From: Acidobacteriota bacterium
GTDB lineage: Bacteria; Acidobacteriota; UBA4820; DSQY01
Assembly (NCBI GenBank): GCA_021787565.1
Contig: JAJYLT010000009.1
Coordinates: 1 to 64,000, forward strand
Direction: 5' to 3'
Length of the DNA: 64,000 nucleotides
Made by a program: the position numbers and the translations under genes. Below the pieces are notes generated by a model. That model did not search any database. It was not told the origin of the DNA and saw only the letters and a program-made list of their open reading frames with translations. Of the stretch, positions 55,501-62,581 are shown piece after piece (the stretch's first letter is position 1; every line of letters begins with the position of its first letter).

Positions 55501-55724
55501 CTCTCGATGGTCGCGATGATGGCGTCCACGTTCTCCACCGACACCACGCCAGGGTTCAGCGCAATGAGCTTTTCGCGGAGGACCGAATAGAGCAGCGTCC
55601 CTCCCGCGCCTCGCCGAAGGGTCAACGCCTCGTCGGGGGACAGGTAAGCCCAGCCGATCTCCACGGCATACCGGATCAGGGGATTCTGGACCGTCGTGCG
55701 TTCCGTGCCGAGGGTGGGGGTCAT
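52536..55724 (-). CDS. hsdR: Type I restriction enzyme subunit R, with two in-frame repeat insertions
   Basis: A 1062-residue DNA translocase/nuclease. The N-terminal RecB-like nuclease shows NRADVMFLVNG and LVETKSAK (D...ExK). The motor has Walker A HTQGSGKTFTMIKA, DEAH box FVDEAHRST and GFTGTPI. Two stretches are foreign to the family: ~25 residues (GGETNRGEAPLLQGLSGSAV) encoded by a 69-bp inverted repeat pair, and ~75 residues between PPYLALC and MNDKSVEAAIETF encoded by palindrome-rich DNA. Both keep the frame. The ATG at 55724 has GGAGGAAAGAGAGG upstream. Activity may be retained if the inserts are in loops. Confidence 0.92.
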   Translation of the reverse strand: MTPTLGTERTTVQNPLIRYAVEIGWAYLSPDEALTLRRGAGGTLLYSVLREKLIALNPGVVSVENVDAIIATIESARTSIEGNAEVLAWIRGERMVYVPAEKRTRNVSVVDFDPGQTGRNIFHVTDEWEYTNGRFTNRADVMFLVNGIPVALVETKSAKKREGIDEAVTQVRRYHTETPELVTAPQVFDVTHILDFYYGGTWSLERKNIYPWKDEPGGETNRGEAPLLQGLSGSAVGAPPPARLDFERKVKRFFARERFLKMLEEWIVFFKRDDDLKKIILRQHQTRAVDKVVERALDPERKRGLVWHTQGSGKTFTMIKAAEQILRHGAFGKPTVLMLVDRNELESQLFQNLSAYGLEARFAESKADLRELLSSDYRGLVVSTIHKFDGADEGLCPRDNVFVFVDEAHRSTGGDLGNYLVAALPNATILGFTGTPIDRTAYGQGTFKVFGKDDAPKGYLDKYSIAESIEDGTTLPLKYTLAPNEIRVPMDLLEKEFLALVEAEGVSDIAELNKILERAVNLKTFLKAADRVDKVARFVAKDFKEKVEPLGYKAFLVGVDREACALYKHALDKVLPPEYSAVVYTSAHNDSELLTEFKLEEQEETKLRRTFVQRDTVPKILIVTEKLLTGFDAPILYCMYLDKPMRDHTLLQAIARVNRPFEDENGIKKPVGFVVDFVGIFDKLEKALAFDSDEVASVIQNIDVLKGRFETLMREKAPPYLALCRPPRPDSSGIGEPPSPFHGSPSRGYIRADSGRREPQGRGEAPSGFARGAGPQRAILEGSGFARPEREEVGPSPPWVMNDKSVEAAIETFAHKEERERFYEFYRELENLYEIVSPDVVLRPYIEPYGQISVLYQVVINAFSPRTLLLKDLMKKTERLVQEHAGVYGLTQTLPLVRIDEKALEALRSPDSSDTNKIINCGKSLVQSALEDGGREPYLIPIGERAEQVLTLYDEHQVSTQETLSQLEKLLREYVEARQERERMGLDVRTFTVYWILKQQGIASPEAVAAEVCGVLQRFPNHRDNPDEMRRLKADLYKVFLKAGAKETMVPLAERILRLGNA
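53335..53560. repeat. Palindrome-rich in-frame insertion in hsdR
   Basis: About 225 bp packed with small palindromes: GGGCAAAGCCC twice, ATCCTTCGAGGAT, CTCGAAGGGCTCC, and a perfect 10-bp stem CCCCGATTCC/GGAATCGGGG. Together they encode the ~75 extra residues (RADSGRREPQGRGEAP) missing from normal HsdR. Confidence 0.7.
54995..55063. repeat. 69-bp REP-like inverted pair inside hsdR
   Basis: Same arms as the copy at 52451-52519 with a different spacer; the arms differ only at the central bases of the right unit (TCG against GTG). Translated in frame it gives the Gly/Ala/Pro-rich insert between the nuclease and motor parts. Confidence 0.85.
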
Positions 55725-55740
55725 CGCCTCTCTTTCCTCC

Positions 55741-55761
55741 AGTGCCACCGCCGGTGGCACT
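55741..55761. promoter_or_regulatory. 21-bp palindrome between hsdR and the divergent nuclease-like gene
   Basis: AGTGCCACCGCCGGTGGCAC plus T is a perfect inverted repeat lying 17-37 bp upstream of the hsdR start and 44 bp before the divergent gene. It may be an operator for both, or a leader hairpin. Confidence 0.4.
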
Positions 55762-55804
55762 TATGAACCCACTAAGATAAACTCCCTATTGGGGAGGCAA
55801 GCAG

Positions 55805-56392
55805 GTGAGGGTGATACCACGCGTGCGCTCGCATCAACCAGAGAAACACTTCCCTGGCCGTTCTCCGGGCGTACCAACCGGTGAGGATCGCTTCACTATT
55901 GCATTTGCTCGGAGTTACATTGAAGGCTTGGCTCTGAAAGACCCAGACACTGAAATTGCATGCGCCCGCCAAGTAACGGTGAACGGCTACGGAATTGCCG
56001 ATCTGGTGGCGGTTGCCTGGAGGCAGAAGACTGCGCCAGGGAAAAACCGTGCGGCAAGCCATGCGACTGATTTCCGCGGAGCTCGAATTCGGGCCTTCGA
56101 AATCAAATTGTCGGATTGGCGAAGGGGGATGGTCCAGGCTCATAGGTACAGGTATTTCGCCGATGTAGCGATTCTTGTTCTTCCAGAGGAGCGGTGTGCA
56201 TCGGCGCTTCCATACATGGATACCTTCCGAAAGATCCATGTCGGGCTTTGGGGGTACGATGCGGCCAGCGGAAGAATCTTGGCACACTACACCCCTCGTC
56301 CCAGCGTACCCCTTGCACCAAAATATAGGGCACACGCATTTCAACAGGTTCTTCATGCTGCTAGAGCTCCGCTCTTTCTCGAAAGTGCTTGA
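55805..56392 (+). CDS. PD-(D/E)XK nuclease-like protein
   Basis: A 195-residue protein, the only plus-strand gene in the restriction locus. The core GIADLVAVAW...IRAFEIKLSDWRRG provides a D...ExK catalytic pattern with a following strand (YFADVAILVLP), and a late GLWGYDAASGRILAHYTPRP. These are features of PD-(D/E)XK nucleases or their inactive relatives. Its 3' end overlaps the convergent TIM-barrel-like gene by 32 bp. Starts GTG 55805 or 55811; neither is certain. GC is lower than in the hsd genes. Confidence 0.65.
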   Translation: MRVIPRVRSHQPEKHFPGRSPGVPTGEDRFTIAFARSYIEGLALKDPDTEIACARQVTVNGYGIADLVAVAWRQKTAPGKNRAASHATDFRGARIRAFEIKLSDWRRGMVQAHRYRYFADVAILVLPEERCASALPYMDTFRKIHVGLWGYDAASGRILAHYTPRPSVPLAPKYRAHAFQQVLHAARAPLFLESA

Positions 56393-57572
56393 GCCCCCCG
56401 CTCAGGGCATCTAGATACTCTCTGTTTGCTTCATATCTTTCCGTAAAGCCGCTGGACACCAGTTCTTGATAGCAGGCCTTCGCAGTTTCGATCCGTTGTC
56501 CGAATCTCGCGAGGTCCGCCACGATATCCCCTGAAGCCGCCCCTTCACTTAGTGACGCGATGGCCTGCCAGCTTTGGAGGGATTCTTCCGTTTGGCTTGG
56601 CTCCCGGCCTTCGTAGCAAGCATCCATGCTTAATCCATTTGCGATTTCAGGAATCAGCGCCACGAACGCCTCTCTCTCGTTGACCGTCACCCGGTTGAGC
56701 AGCCTGGTGCTGATATAGCGCCTTAGGGGTTGTCGCCCTCCTCCTTCATTCCGGATATACCTTCCCATTGAAAAATATTGGAGGTTTGACCACCACCCTG
56801 AGGCTCCTGCCTCGGCGCCGGCTATTGCCAGGAGCGGCGATAGAAGATCCGAACATCCATTGATGACCCGCATGCCATTCAATGCGAGGCTGTAGTTTAA
56901 GAGCATCCAATTGCCGATCACTTCCGGAATAATGATGTCCGACCGAGAACTTTTTCCTTGTTCATCTGCGCTTCCGGCGCTGACCAGCAAGTAAATCCCG
57001 TCAGGCTTGGGCTCAATGGCGGTCAACGTCGTGAGAAACGCCTCAAACTCCTGCTGGTTCATTAGCGCGTCCCGCGTCACGCATAATGTGGCAAGGATGG
57101 GCGACCCGAGTGCCATGTCCATGGAGATTGCCTTTGATTGGGTGATGAAACTGAGCGCAACCGCCGATTCGATGGAATCGAACGAGCGGCTGATGTAGAT
57201 ATTCGGAGCTATGAAGTAAGTGCAACCAACGATACGTTGCGCCTGGTAAGCAGCTTGGAGCACAGTCTGAATATGCGCCGGCTTCGCAAGAAACTCGCTT
57301 GGGCGATGAGACACAAAATGGGGCCATAGCCCTTCTTCGTCCAGCTTTCCCAGTTGCGCGTTTGGCATGCCTAGTTGCAACATTGCGTAGTATTCGGGGT
57401 CAAGGAGAACGTCGAACTCCGCGTTGATGCCACGGAGTTCTTCGGCAGATTTCGCTGCGGCGTCCGGGGTGAGATGTCTCGAACTGAGGATTACCCCATC
57501 AATAAGCCGATCCTTGGCACCTCGCGTCAGTTTGTCCGAAGGTCCAAATCCGTGTTGCGCATAGAGCTTCAT
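56361..57572 (-). CDS. TIM-barrel-like protein of unknown function, coupled to a kinase
   Basis: A 403-residue soluble protein I cannot assign. Regular strand-helix alternation (DGVILSSRHLTPDAAAKSAE, FDVLLDPEYYAML, CTYFIAPNIYISRSF, PILATLCVTRDAL, DGIYLLVSAGSAD, MRVINGCSDLLSPLLAIAGA) suggests a TIM barrel of about 300 residues with a helical C-terminal tail. Conserved polar clusters (DPEYY, HRPSEF) could form an active site. Its ATG overlaps the kinase stop (ATGA), so the two are co-translated. GC content is below that of flanking genes, suggesting transfer. Confidence 0.7.
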   Translation of the reverse strand: MKLYAQHGFGPSDKLTRGAKDRLIDGVILSSRHLTPDAAAKSAEELRGINAEFDVLLDPEYYAMLQLGMPNAQLGKLDEEGLWPHFVSHRPSEFLAKPAHIQTVLQAAYQAQRIVGCTYFIAPNIYISRSFDSIESAVALSFITQSKAISMDMALGSPILATLCVTRDALMNQQEFEAFLTTLTAIEPKPDGIYLLVSAGSADEQGKSSRSDIIIPEVIGNWMLLNYSLALNGMRVINGCSDLLSPLLAIAGAEAGASGWWSNLQYFSMGRYIRNEGGGRQPLRRYISTRLLNRVTVNEREAFVALIPEIANGLSMDACYEGREPSQTEESLQSWQAIASLSEGAASGDIVADLARFGQRIETAKACYQELVSSGFTERYEANREYLDALSGGLKHFRERAEL

Positions 57573-58453
57573 AGAAACGCCTCCAAAGTCCTCAGTAGGG
57601 ACTCCAATCCCGCAGGACGCAGTGCGGGGTTCTTTCTCATTAGCTGGTCAACCAACCGGCAAAGGGCTACAGGAAAGTCCGCCCGATGCTCCTGCAATGG
57701 TCGTGGTACCATCCCTACAACCCGGGACATTGTCGTGTAGTCATCTTCATGCCTTCGCGCGATCGGATGAACACCCGTAGCGCCTTCGTATGCCGTCACT
57801 GCGGCAGAGTACAGGTCACTGCGGTAATCAAGAATTTCACGGAACCTCGGGTTGAACATTTCTGGAGCCATGTAAGGCAGGGTCCCTTGGCGAAAGTCAG
57901 GGTTACGGGTTATGGGTGTGCTATGCAGCTTGAACGCTACTCCCAAGTCCAGGAGGACGTAAGGCCGTTCTGCGTTCTCCAAAGCGATAATGTTGTCGGG
58001 CTTAATGTCACGGTGTATCAGGTCTTTCACTTTCATTTCCGCGATGGCGCGGATCAGGCAGCACAGGAGAGTGGCGCATGCCGCTGTGCTCAACCGTTGA
58101 CCTGCACGTATGTTCTCGCGAAGCGAGGGACCTTGAAGCAGCTCTTCTGAGTAGGCTACATAATGGTGCTCTCCGATCTCGCAGACGCGAGGTGCCAGTG
58201 AGCCCAGTTTCACTACGTATGGGCTCTCGATGGTAGCGAGGGATTCAATCTCTCTGCGCACGCGACCAACGATTTCCGCATGGGCTTCGGGCGCATCCTC
58301 CTCGGGTGGGACGAAAAGGACTTTCAATGCCTCAAGGCGGCCTCCAACCATGGCCCTGTAAGCCAGCTTGAAGCCGCCTTCTCCCAAGGGTTCGATATTC
58401 TGGGCTTCCGGAACGGCTGCCGCCAGGGCAGTAAGGATCGGTGGGTTCTGCAT
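57569..58453 (-). CDS. Ser/Thr protein kinase
   Basis: A 294-residue Hanks-type kinase with no membrane segment. The glycine loop is LGEGGFKLAYRA, the ATP lysine is in EALKVLF, the catalytic loop is IHRDIKPDN, the DFG motif is DLG (LLDLGVAF), and APE is MAPEMF. All catalytic residues are present, so it should be active. It is translationally coupled to the TIM-barrel-like gene, which may be its substrate or effector. A 107-bp gap separates it from the HEPN-like gene upstream and may hold its own promoter. Confidence 0.9.
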   Translation of the reverse strand: MQNPPILTALAAAVPEAQNIEPLGEGGFKLAYRAMVGGRLEALKVLFVPPEEDAPEAHAEIVGRVRREIESLATIESPYVVKLGSLAPRVCEIGEHHYVAYSEELLQGPSLRENIRAGQRLSTAACATLLCCLIRAIAEMKVKDLIHRDIKPDNIIALENAERPYVLLDLGVAFKLHSTPITRNPDFRQGTLPYMAPEMFNPRFREILDYRSDLYSAAVTAYEGATGVHPIARRHEDDYTTMSRVVGMVPRPLQEHRADFPVALCRLVDQLMRKNPALRPAGLESLLRTLEAFL

Positions 58454-58560
58454 GGGTCTATTGTCCTTTCTTTACCTTGAGGTCAAGTTTCTAGCGCGCG
58501 AACTTCGTCGGTCATAAAGAATCCATACGCTTGGTGCCGAGTATCGCTGCAAGTATGTTC

Positions 58561-59097
58561 TCATTTCTTCGCGCCCGTCTTTTCGCCCCACAATGCGTTT
58601 ATCAAGAGGGCGCCATCTCTGATTCTTTGGGCGGAGTCTATTGGTGTGAGAATGGTCAGCCCTTTTGGGTGCGCGAAGTGATCACGGAGACGCCGCAAGG
58701 CTTCCATTTGCTTCTTGCTGGCGATCCCTGATAGCGCACCCGAATTTTCGACGTGTGCAAGTAGACTTTGCAATCCAGATGGCGTCTTCTTCGTCTGGTG
58801 CCTCTCTGCGAACCATAGCCGCAGGGCTCCTTCAAGGAGGAAGAGCATCTGGCTAAAGGCTATGGTGAAAAATTCATAGACAAAGAAGCCGTGGACGTGG
58901 AGCATGCATATGGTATCGAATTGCTTTCTCAAGTCGTCTGGAACTTTTTCGTCAAGCAGGCAATCCTTGATCAAGCCCTGCACGAACTCAAGGGACGCCT
59001 CCGGCTTTAGCGTCCCTTGGAGTGAGAACCCCTGCGGAGTGAAGCGAAGCGTACGGGCGTCAGGTTGGATCAGTCTCTCCAGCGGCTGTATTTTCAT
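58561..59097 (-). CDS. HEPN-like protein coupled to hsdS
   Basis: A 178-residue mostly helical protein. Near the C-terminus RRLRDHFAHPKG fits the Rx4-6H motif of HEPN ribonucleases, placed after a long helix as in that fold. The N-terminal ~50 residues (LRFTPQGFSLQGTLKPEASL) are beta-like. Its ATG overlaps the hsdS stop (ATGA), so it is made with the specificity subunit. HEPN proteins in defence loci usually cleave RNA when host protection fails; that role here is inference. Confidence 0.6.
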   Translation of the reverse strand: MKIQPLERLIQPDARTLRFTPQGFSLQGTLKPEASLEFVQGLIKDCLLDEKVPDDLRKQFDTICMLHVHGFFVYEFFTIAFSQMLFLLEGALRLWFAERHQTKKTPSGLQSLLAHVENSGALSGIASKKQMEALRRLRDHFAHPKGLTILTPIDSAQRIRDGALLINALWGEKTGAKK

Positions 59098-60281
59098 TGG
59101 AGGTTCACCCGCAATTCACCGGTCATGAGAAGGTGGAGCATTGATGCGAAAAGGCGGTTAGCCAAATCGCGCTCTGCTTCAGTCAGACTGATCCTCATTT
59201 CGATGGCTCGCAGACTAGCGCCAATTGCTATCTGTTCTTCGATTGAGGGCTTGCCGACTGGGATGATATGGAGAGAGTTCCGGTTCACACCGGGAACGGC
59301 TGACTTGTCGTTATGGTCGCCCATCTGAAGCGTTTGAAGGAGATAACTCACGAAAAGTGGGTTGTTGCCCTTAAAGTCCTTGGCAAAGAGAGTAGTGTTT
59401 AGGGGCCAGAAGTCTTCTTCGACATAGAAGACTTGTCCTAATGTTCCGTAGCGCCCGGTCACAACCCCCGGCCCCTTCACCATTGCAGATTCATGTGTGC
59501 CCGTAACGCCCGAGGACGAGACCACCGGCACATTTCCTGCCTTGCGCAGTCGGCTTGGGAGGTCGAAGCCACGTTGAAGTTCCACAACTTCCTTTAACGG
59601 CACGACCTCCCAACTCTCTGGTATCTCGCCGATTTCGGTTTCTTTGAGGGGCTCGCCGCGGAGGCCTTCGCGGAAGAGCTTGGCGAGGGTGGCGGCCTTG
59701 AGTTCCTTGAGGGTGGCGATGATCTTGTCCCGCGTTTCCACCGCCTCCTGGAGCTTGGACAACACCCCCGCAATGGCCTGCTGTTCGGGAAGCGGCGGAA
59801 GCAGAATCTCTTGCTCCAAGATGTTGCCATCGCTTACGGCAGGATAGCTTGCACCTCGCTGGAGGTTCTCCATTCGCGCAGTGAAATCCTCCGTGAGGAG
59901 CGAATAGTATAAAAATTGGTTGTTAAGTTTTTCTGGAACTGACCGCAGGATGCAGAAGGCGGTGGAAGCCACCTGCCCGTCGCGACTACCTGGAATTAGG
60001 GCTACTCGCTTAAGTGTCGGCCGTACGGTCGCGAAGATCACATCACCTCCTCGAACGAGCTTCCGTGCCCGACTCGGCGCCTGCGAACCTTGGTACGTTG
60101 TCGAGCCGGTGATCGACCACGATTCATTGCTGATCGCCGATACATCGATGTAATCAAAGGTTGCTCGTGGCTGGCGTGCAGGGTTCACGTTCTCCGTTCG
60201 GGTACAAAGAGATCCAATCGGAGCAATGGCCCATCCCTCCGGAACTTCACCGTTTGCCATTTCTGGAAGGTCTCCGCTCAA
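59094..60281 (-). CDS. hsdS: Type I restriction specificity subunit S
   Basis: A 395-residue HsdS with two target-recognition domains. TRD1 (~15-160) opens PEGWAIAPIGSLC; the first conserved helix follows (LPPLPEQQAIAGVLSKLQEA). TRD2 (~210-350) opens IPESWEVVPLKEVVEL and closes with a second helix (SIEEQIAIGASLRAIE). The two recognise the halves of a split DNA site. A TTG start at 60281 overlaps the NYN stop (TTGA); an ATG at 60260 is the alternative and gives an equally normal N-terminus. Confidence 0.93.
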   Translation of the reverse strand: MSGDLPEMANGEVPEGWAIAPIGSLCTRTENVNPARQPRATFDYIDVSAISNESWSITGSTTYQGSQAPSRARKLVRGGDVIFATVRPTLKRVALIPGSRDGQVASTAFCILRSVPEKLNNQFLYYSLLTEDFTARMENLQRGASYPAVSDGNILEQEILLPPLPEQQAIAGVLSKLQEAVETRDKIIATLKELKAATLAKLFREGLRGEPLKETEIGEIPESWEVVPLKEVVELQRGFDLPSRLRKAGNVPVVSSSGVTGTHESAMVKGPGVVTGRYGTLGQVFYVEEDFWPLNTTLFAKDFKGNNPLFVSYLLQTLQMGDHNDKSAVPGVNRNSLHIIPVGKPSIEEQIAIGASLRAIEMRISLTEAERDLANRLFASMLHLLMTGELRVNLQ

Positions 60282-60910
60282 GGTTTGCCCCCGGTCCGGT
60301 AATCGGTGGGATCCAGGCAGGCATCGTAAAGGGCTTTATCCATGGGTATCCAGTCTGTCCTGTTGATTCCGCGGGTGTTGGTGTAGGTGGGGCTCACGGG
60401 AAATGCGCAGGCCATTTTAATCCAGCGGTTCTGAGCCATGGAAATGGCTCTAACCTCATCGGCTACTTCGGAGAGATCCTGATTCTGGCTGAAGAGCAGG
60501 GCTACATCCAGTTCATTGGCGCGGGCCATGCGCACCACATCGAGCGCAAGGCGGACGTCGATCCCCTTCTCGCGGCCCACGGAGACCGTGGCTTCTTTGC
60601 CGTCCGACAAAGTTACCGTCTCGTTGCGGTACCGCAGAGGCCGCGAGAAGGTCCAGAGACCCATCTTGCCCATCGTCGTGAGCTTGCGAACCCAGAAATC
60701 ATGCCAAAAAGGTTTCACGCGAGGGTCCGCAATGCCCGTGTAGAATCGGACTTGAGCGAGCCCCCAACCCCGCGGCGTACAGACCTGTTGGGCAAGCGCA
60801 TGCGGGTCGTAGTTCGGGTAAGTGTACCCGAAGGCGTCCCTTGCAGCGTAGAACAGGTTTTGGCCGTCAAAGAAGGCAATGGTCCGCTTGACCGAGGGTT
60901 CTACTGGCAT
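60278..60910 (-). CDS. NYN-domain (LabA/PIN-like) nuclease
   Basis: A 210-residue protein. The NYN/PIN core begins KRTIAFFDGQNLFYAARDAFG with the first catalytic aspartate. REKGIDVRLALDVVRMA supplies the second acidic cluster and ALLFSQNQDLSEVADEVR the third. NYN proteins are RNA or DNA nucleases and are often cargo of type I restriction loci. It overlaps ORF6N by 10 bp upstream and hsdS downstream. Confidence 0.88.
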   Translation of the reverse strand: MPVEPSVKRTIAFFDGQNLFYAARDAFGYTYPNYDPHALAQQVCTPRGWGLAQVRFYTGIADPRVKPFWHDFWVRKLTTMGKMGLWTFSRPLRYRNETVTLSDGKEATVSVGREKGIDVRLALDVVRMARANELDVALLFSQNQDLSEVADEVRAISMAQNRWIKMACAFPVSPTYTNTRGINRTDWIPMDKALYDACLDPTDYRTGGKP

Positions 60911-61257
60911 AGAACCCCCGTAAAAGCAAAACCCCGCCGGAGGCCTTGCGGCAAGTCCAGCGGGGAGCAGATCAAGATATCAATATAGTCCTTGAAAGAG
61001 ACTCCGTCAAGCGGTCCGCCCTTTGAGGTGCCAAATTGGCGCCTCAAGTCCTGAAACTCTTCCGGAGAAAGCTGGAACATGAAATCTCCGGGGAAGCGGT
61101 CGAGATTGCGTTTGACGGCCCGCAGGAGCACCTTCGTTTCCACCCCGTACAAGCGGGCGATGTCTTCGTCCAAGATGACCTTGACGGATCGGATGGATCG
61201 GATGAGCAATGCTACTTCGGTGACCTGCCGTGCGAGAGCATTGGGGGCCTTGGTCAT
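60901..61257 (-). CDS. ORF6N-domain protein, truncated
   Basis: A 118-residue protein. Residues ~18-75 are the ORF6N DNA-binding domain of phage antirepressor type (VKVILDEDIARLYGVETKVL, FMFQLSPEEFQDLRRQFGTS). Normal members continue with a second domain; here the text changes to CSPLDLPQGLRRGFAFTGVL, which is encoded by a ~75-bp repeat also present at 62401-62475. It may still bind DNA. Its ATG overlaps the DUF1016 stop. Confidence 0.75.
   Translation of the reverse strand: MTKAPNALARQVTEVALLIRSIRSVKVILDEDIARLYGVETKVLLRAVKRNLDRFPGDFMFQLSPEEFQDLRRQFGTSKGGPLDGVSFKDYIDILICSPLDLPQGLRRGFAFTGVLCQ
60911..60985. repeat. Copy A of a ~75-bp hairpin repeat
   Basis: Contains TAAAAGCAAAACCCCGCCGG and AGCGGGGAGCAGA. 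On the minus strand it forms a CCCCG...CGGGG stem followed by TTTTGCTTTT, like an intrinsic terminator, yet it lies at the 3' end of the ORF6N frame. Copy B is at 62401-62475. Confidence 0.75.
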
Positions 61258-62399
61258 TTCTTTCTCCGCTCCTCCAGCATTTTCCGGGTCGCCTCCAGCT
61301 CCCGAACGATGACCTTCTCCTCGGGCAGGATCATCTTGTATTCGGCGGCGAGGACCTTGTTGGGCAGGCCCTCCAGGGCGTATTTGGCGACGGCCTCGTC
61401 CTTCTGGGCGCAGAGGATGAGGCCCACGGGCGGATTCTCGCCCTCGCGCATCCAGTGCTCGCGGGCGTAGTTCAGGTAGAGGTGCATCTGGCCCGCGTCG
61501 GCGTGGGTGAACTTACCGGTCTTGAGGTCAATGACCATAAGGCACTTGAGGCGGCGGTGGAAGAAGAGCAGGTCCACCCGGTACCACTCGTCGCCCACCC
61601 GCAGGCGGCGCTGGCGGCCCATGAAGGCGAAGTCTTCCCCGAGCTCCAAGAGGAAGTGCTCCAGATGCTGGATGAGGGCCTCCTCGATGTCGCTCTCGGA
61701 GTACTCATCCTTCAGGCCGAGGAACTCCAGGACGAAGGGGTCCTTGATCTCCTCCTCCGGCTGCACCGCGTCCTGGGGAAGAGCCCTGGCGCCCTTGGTG
61801 AGCAAGGCGGCCTTGTTCTTGGACAGAGTCGTCCGTTCGTAGAAGAGGGACTGGATCTGGCGGTCGAGCTGGCGCACGGACCATCCCGAGCGAAGGGCTT
61901 CCTCCTCGTAGAAGCGCCGCCCGGCCTCGTCCTTCACCGAGAGGAGGCGCACGTAGGCCGACCAGGGTAAGGGGAAGCGCCGAGACAGGTCACTCAGGCT
62001 TGGCAGTGGCGACGCCGCCTTGGATTTCCGAGACGGTGTCTCGGTTTTCTTTTGGCCCAATTTCCGAGACGGTGTCTCGGAAATTTCAACAGTATCGAAC
62101 GCGAGATAGAAGCGGCGCATATTCTCGATGTTGTCCGGTGAAAAGCCACGACCGAATCGGGATGTCAGGTCGTCGGATAGGCGCTTTAAGAGGGCATCTC
62201 CGTAACCTGCCCGGCGGAGGCCCGCTTGTTCGCTCTGAACGACTCTGCGACCGATTTCCCAGTAGGTCGCGGTCATGATCGCATTGACGGTTCTAGCAGA
62301 GCACCGCCGCGCCTCCTCAATGAGGGAAACCATGCTGGCGAGAAGTCCACCATAGTCTTGAAAAGCGGTCGCGTTCTTGGCAGAGGGGTCTAGTGGCAT
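61254..62399 (-). CDS. DUF1016/YhcG-family PD-(D/E)XK nuclease-like protein
   Basis: A 381-residue protein common in type I restriction loci. Residues ~15-170 are the DUF1016 N-terminal domain (IMTATYWEIGRRVVQSEQAG, RGFSPDNIENMRRFY). Residues ~230-360 are the PDDEXK-like nuclease (FMGRQRRLRVGDEWYRVDLLFFHR, MVIDLKTGKF). The catalytic set is D...DLK. Between the domains, SETPSRKLGQKKTETPSRKS is encoded by two palindromic direct repeats. Its ATG at 62399 lies inside the preceding remnant and its stop overlaps ORF6N. Confidence 0.9.
   Translation of the reverse strand: MPLDPSAKNATAFQDYGGLLASMVSLIEEARRCSARTVNAIMTATYWEIGRRVVQSEQAGLRRAGYGDALLKRLSDDLTSRFGRGFSPDNIENMRRFYLAFDTVEISETPSRKLGQKKTETPSRKSKAASPLPSLSDLSRRFPLPWSAYVRLLSVKDEAGRRFYEEEALRSGWSVRQLDRQIQSLFYERTTLSKNKAALLTKGARALPQDAVQPEEEIKDPFVLEFLGLKDEYSESDIEEALIQHLEHFLLELGEDFAFMGRQRRLRVGDEWYRVDLLFFHRRLKCLMVIDLKTGKFTHADAGQMHLYLNYAREHWMREGENPPVGLILCAQKDEAVAKYALEGLPNKVLAAEYKMILPEEKVIVRELEATRKMLEERRKK
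62025..62085. repeat. Two direct copies of a palindrome within the DUF1016 linker
   Basis: TTTCCGAGACGGTGTCTCGG occurs at 62025-62044 and 62061-62080. The second is the centre of a 12-bp-arm perfect palindrome (62059-62085). Both encode an ETPSRK peptide in the interdomain linker. Confidence 0.85.
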
Positions 62400-62577
62400 C
62401 GGACCCCCCTAAAAGCAAAACCCCGCCGGAGGCCTTTCGGCTGATCCAACGGGGAGCAGAGTACACAGGGAATATAGCCCTCTGAACAGTAAGGGTCAAG
62501 GGCGCTCTTTAAGGTGCCAATGTGGCGCCTTGAAGGGCTGGACTCCTTGAGAATCTGGCTGTGCAGACGATGGTTGG

Positions 62578-62581
<4 letters not shown>
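62390..62581 (-). pseudogene. 63-codon ORF6N-tail remnant overlapping hsdM
   Basis: The ATG overlaps the hsdM stop (ATGA). The peptide has SPSRRHIGTLKS where the ORF6N gene has QDLRRQFGTSKG, and CSPLDQPKGLRRGFAFRGV where that gene has CSPLDLPQGLRRGFAFTGV. It is therefore the 3' end of a second ORF6N-type gene fused behind hsdM, with the DNA-binding part lost. The shared ~75-bp hairpin repeat (62401-62475) forms its end. It could still serve as a coupling leader for the DUF1016 gene. Confidence 0.6.
62401..62475. repeat. Copy B of a ~75-bp hairpin repeat
   Basis: Matches copy A at 60911-60985 over TAAAAGCAAAACCCCGCCGG and CGGGGAGCAGA, roughly 80% alike overall. The minus-strand stem CCCCG...CGGGG is followed by TTTTGCTTTT. 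Confidence 0.75.

Noticed and set aside
60911-60985. Ordinary intrinsic terminator after ORF6N
   Set aside because: The stem and T tract look right, but it lies inside overlapping coding frames of a continuing operon and is duplicated at 62401, so a repeat element is the better reading.
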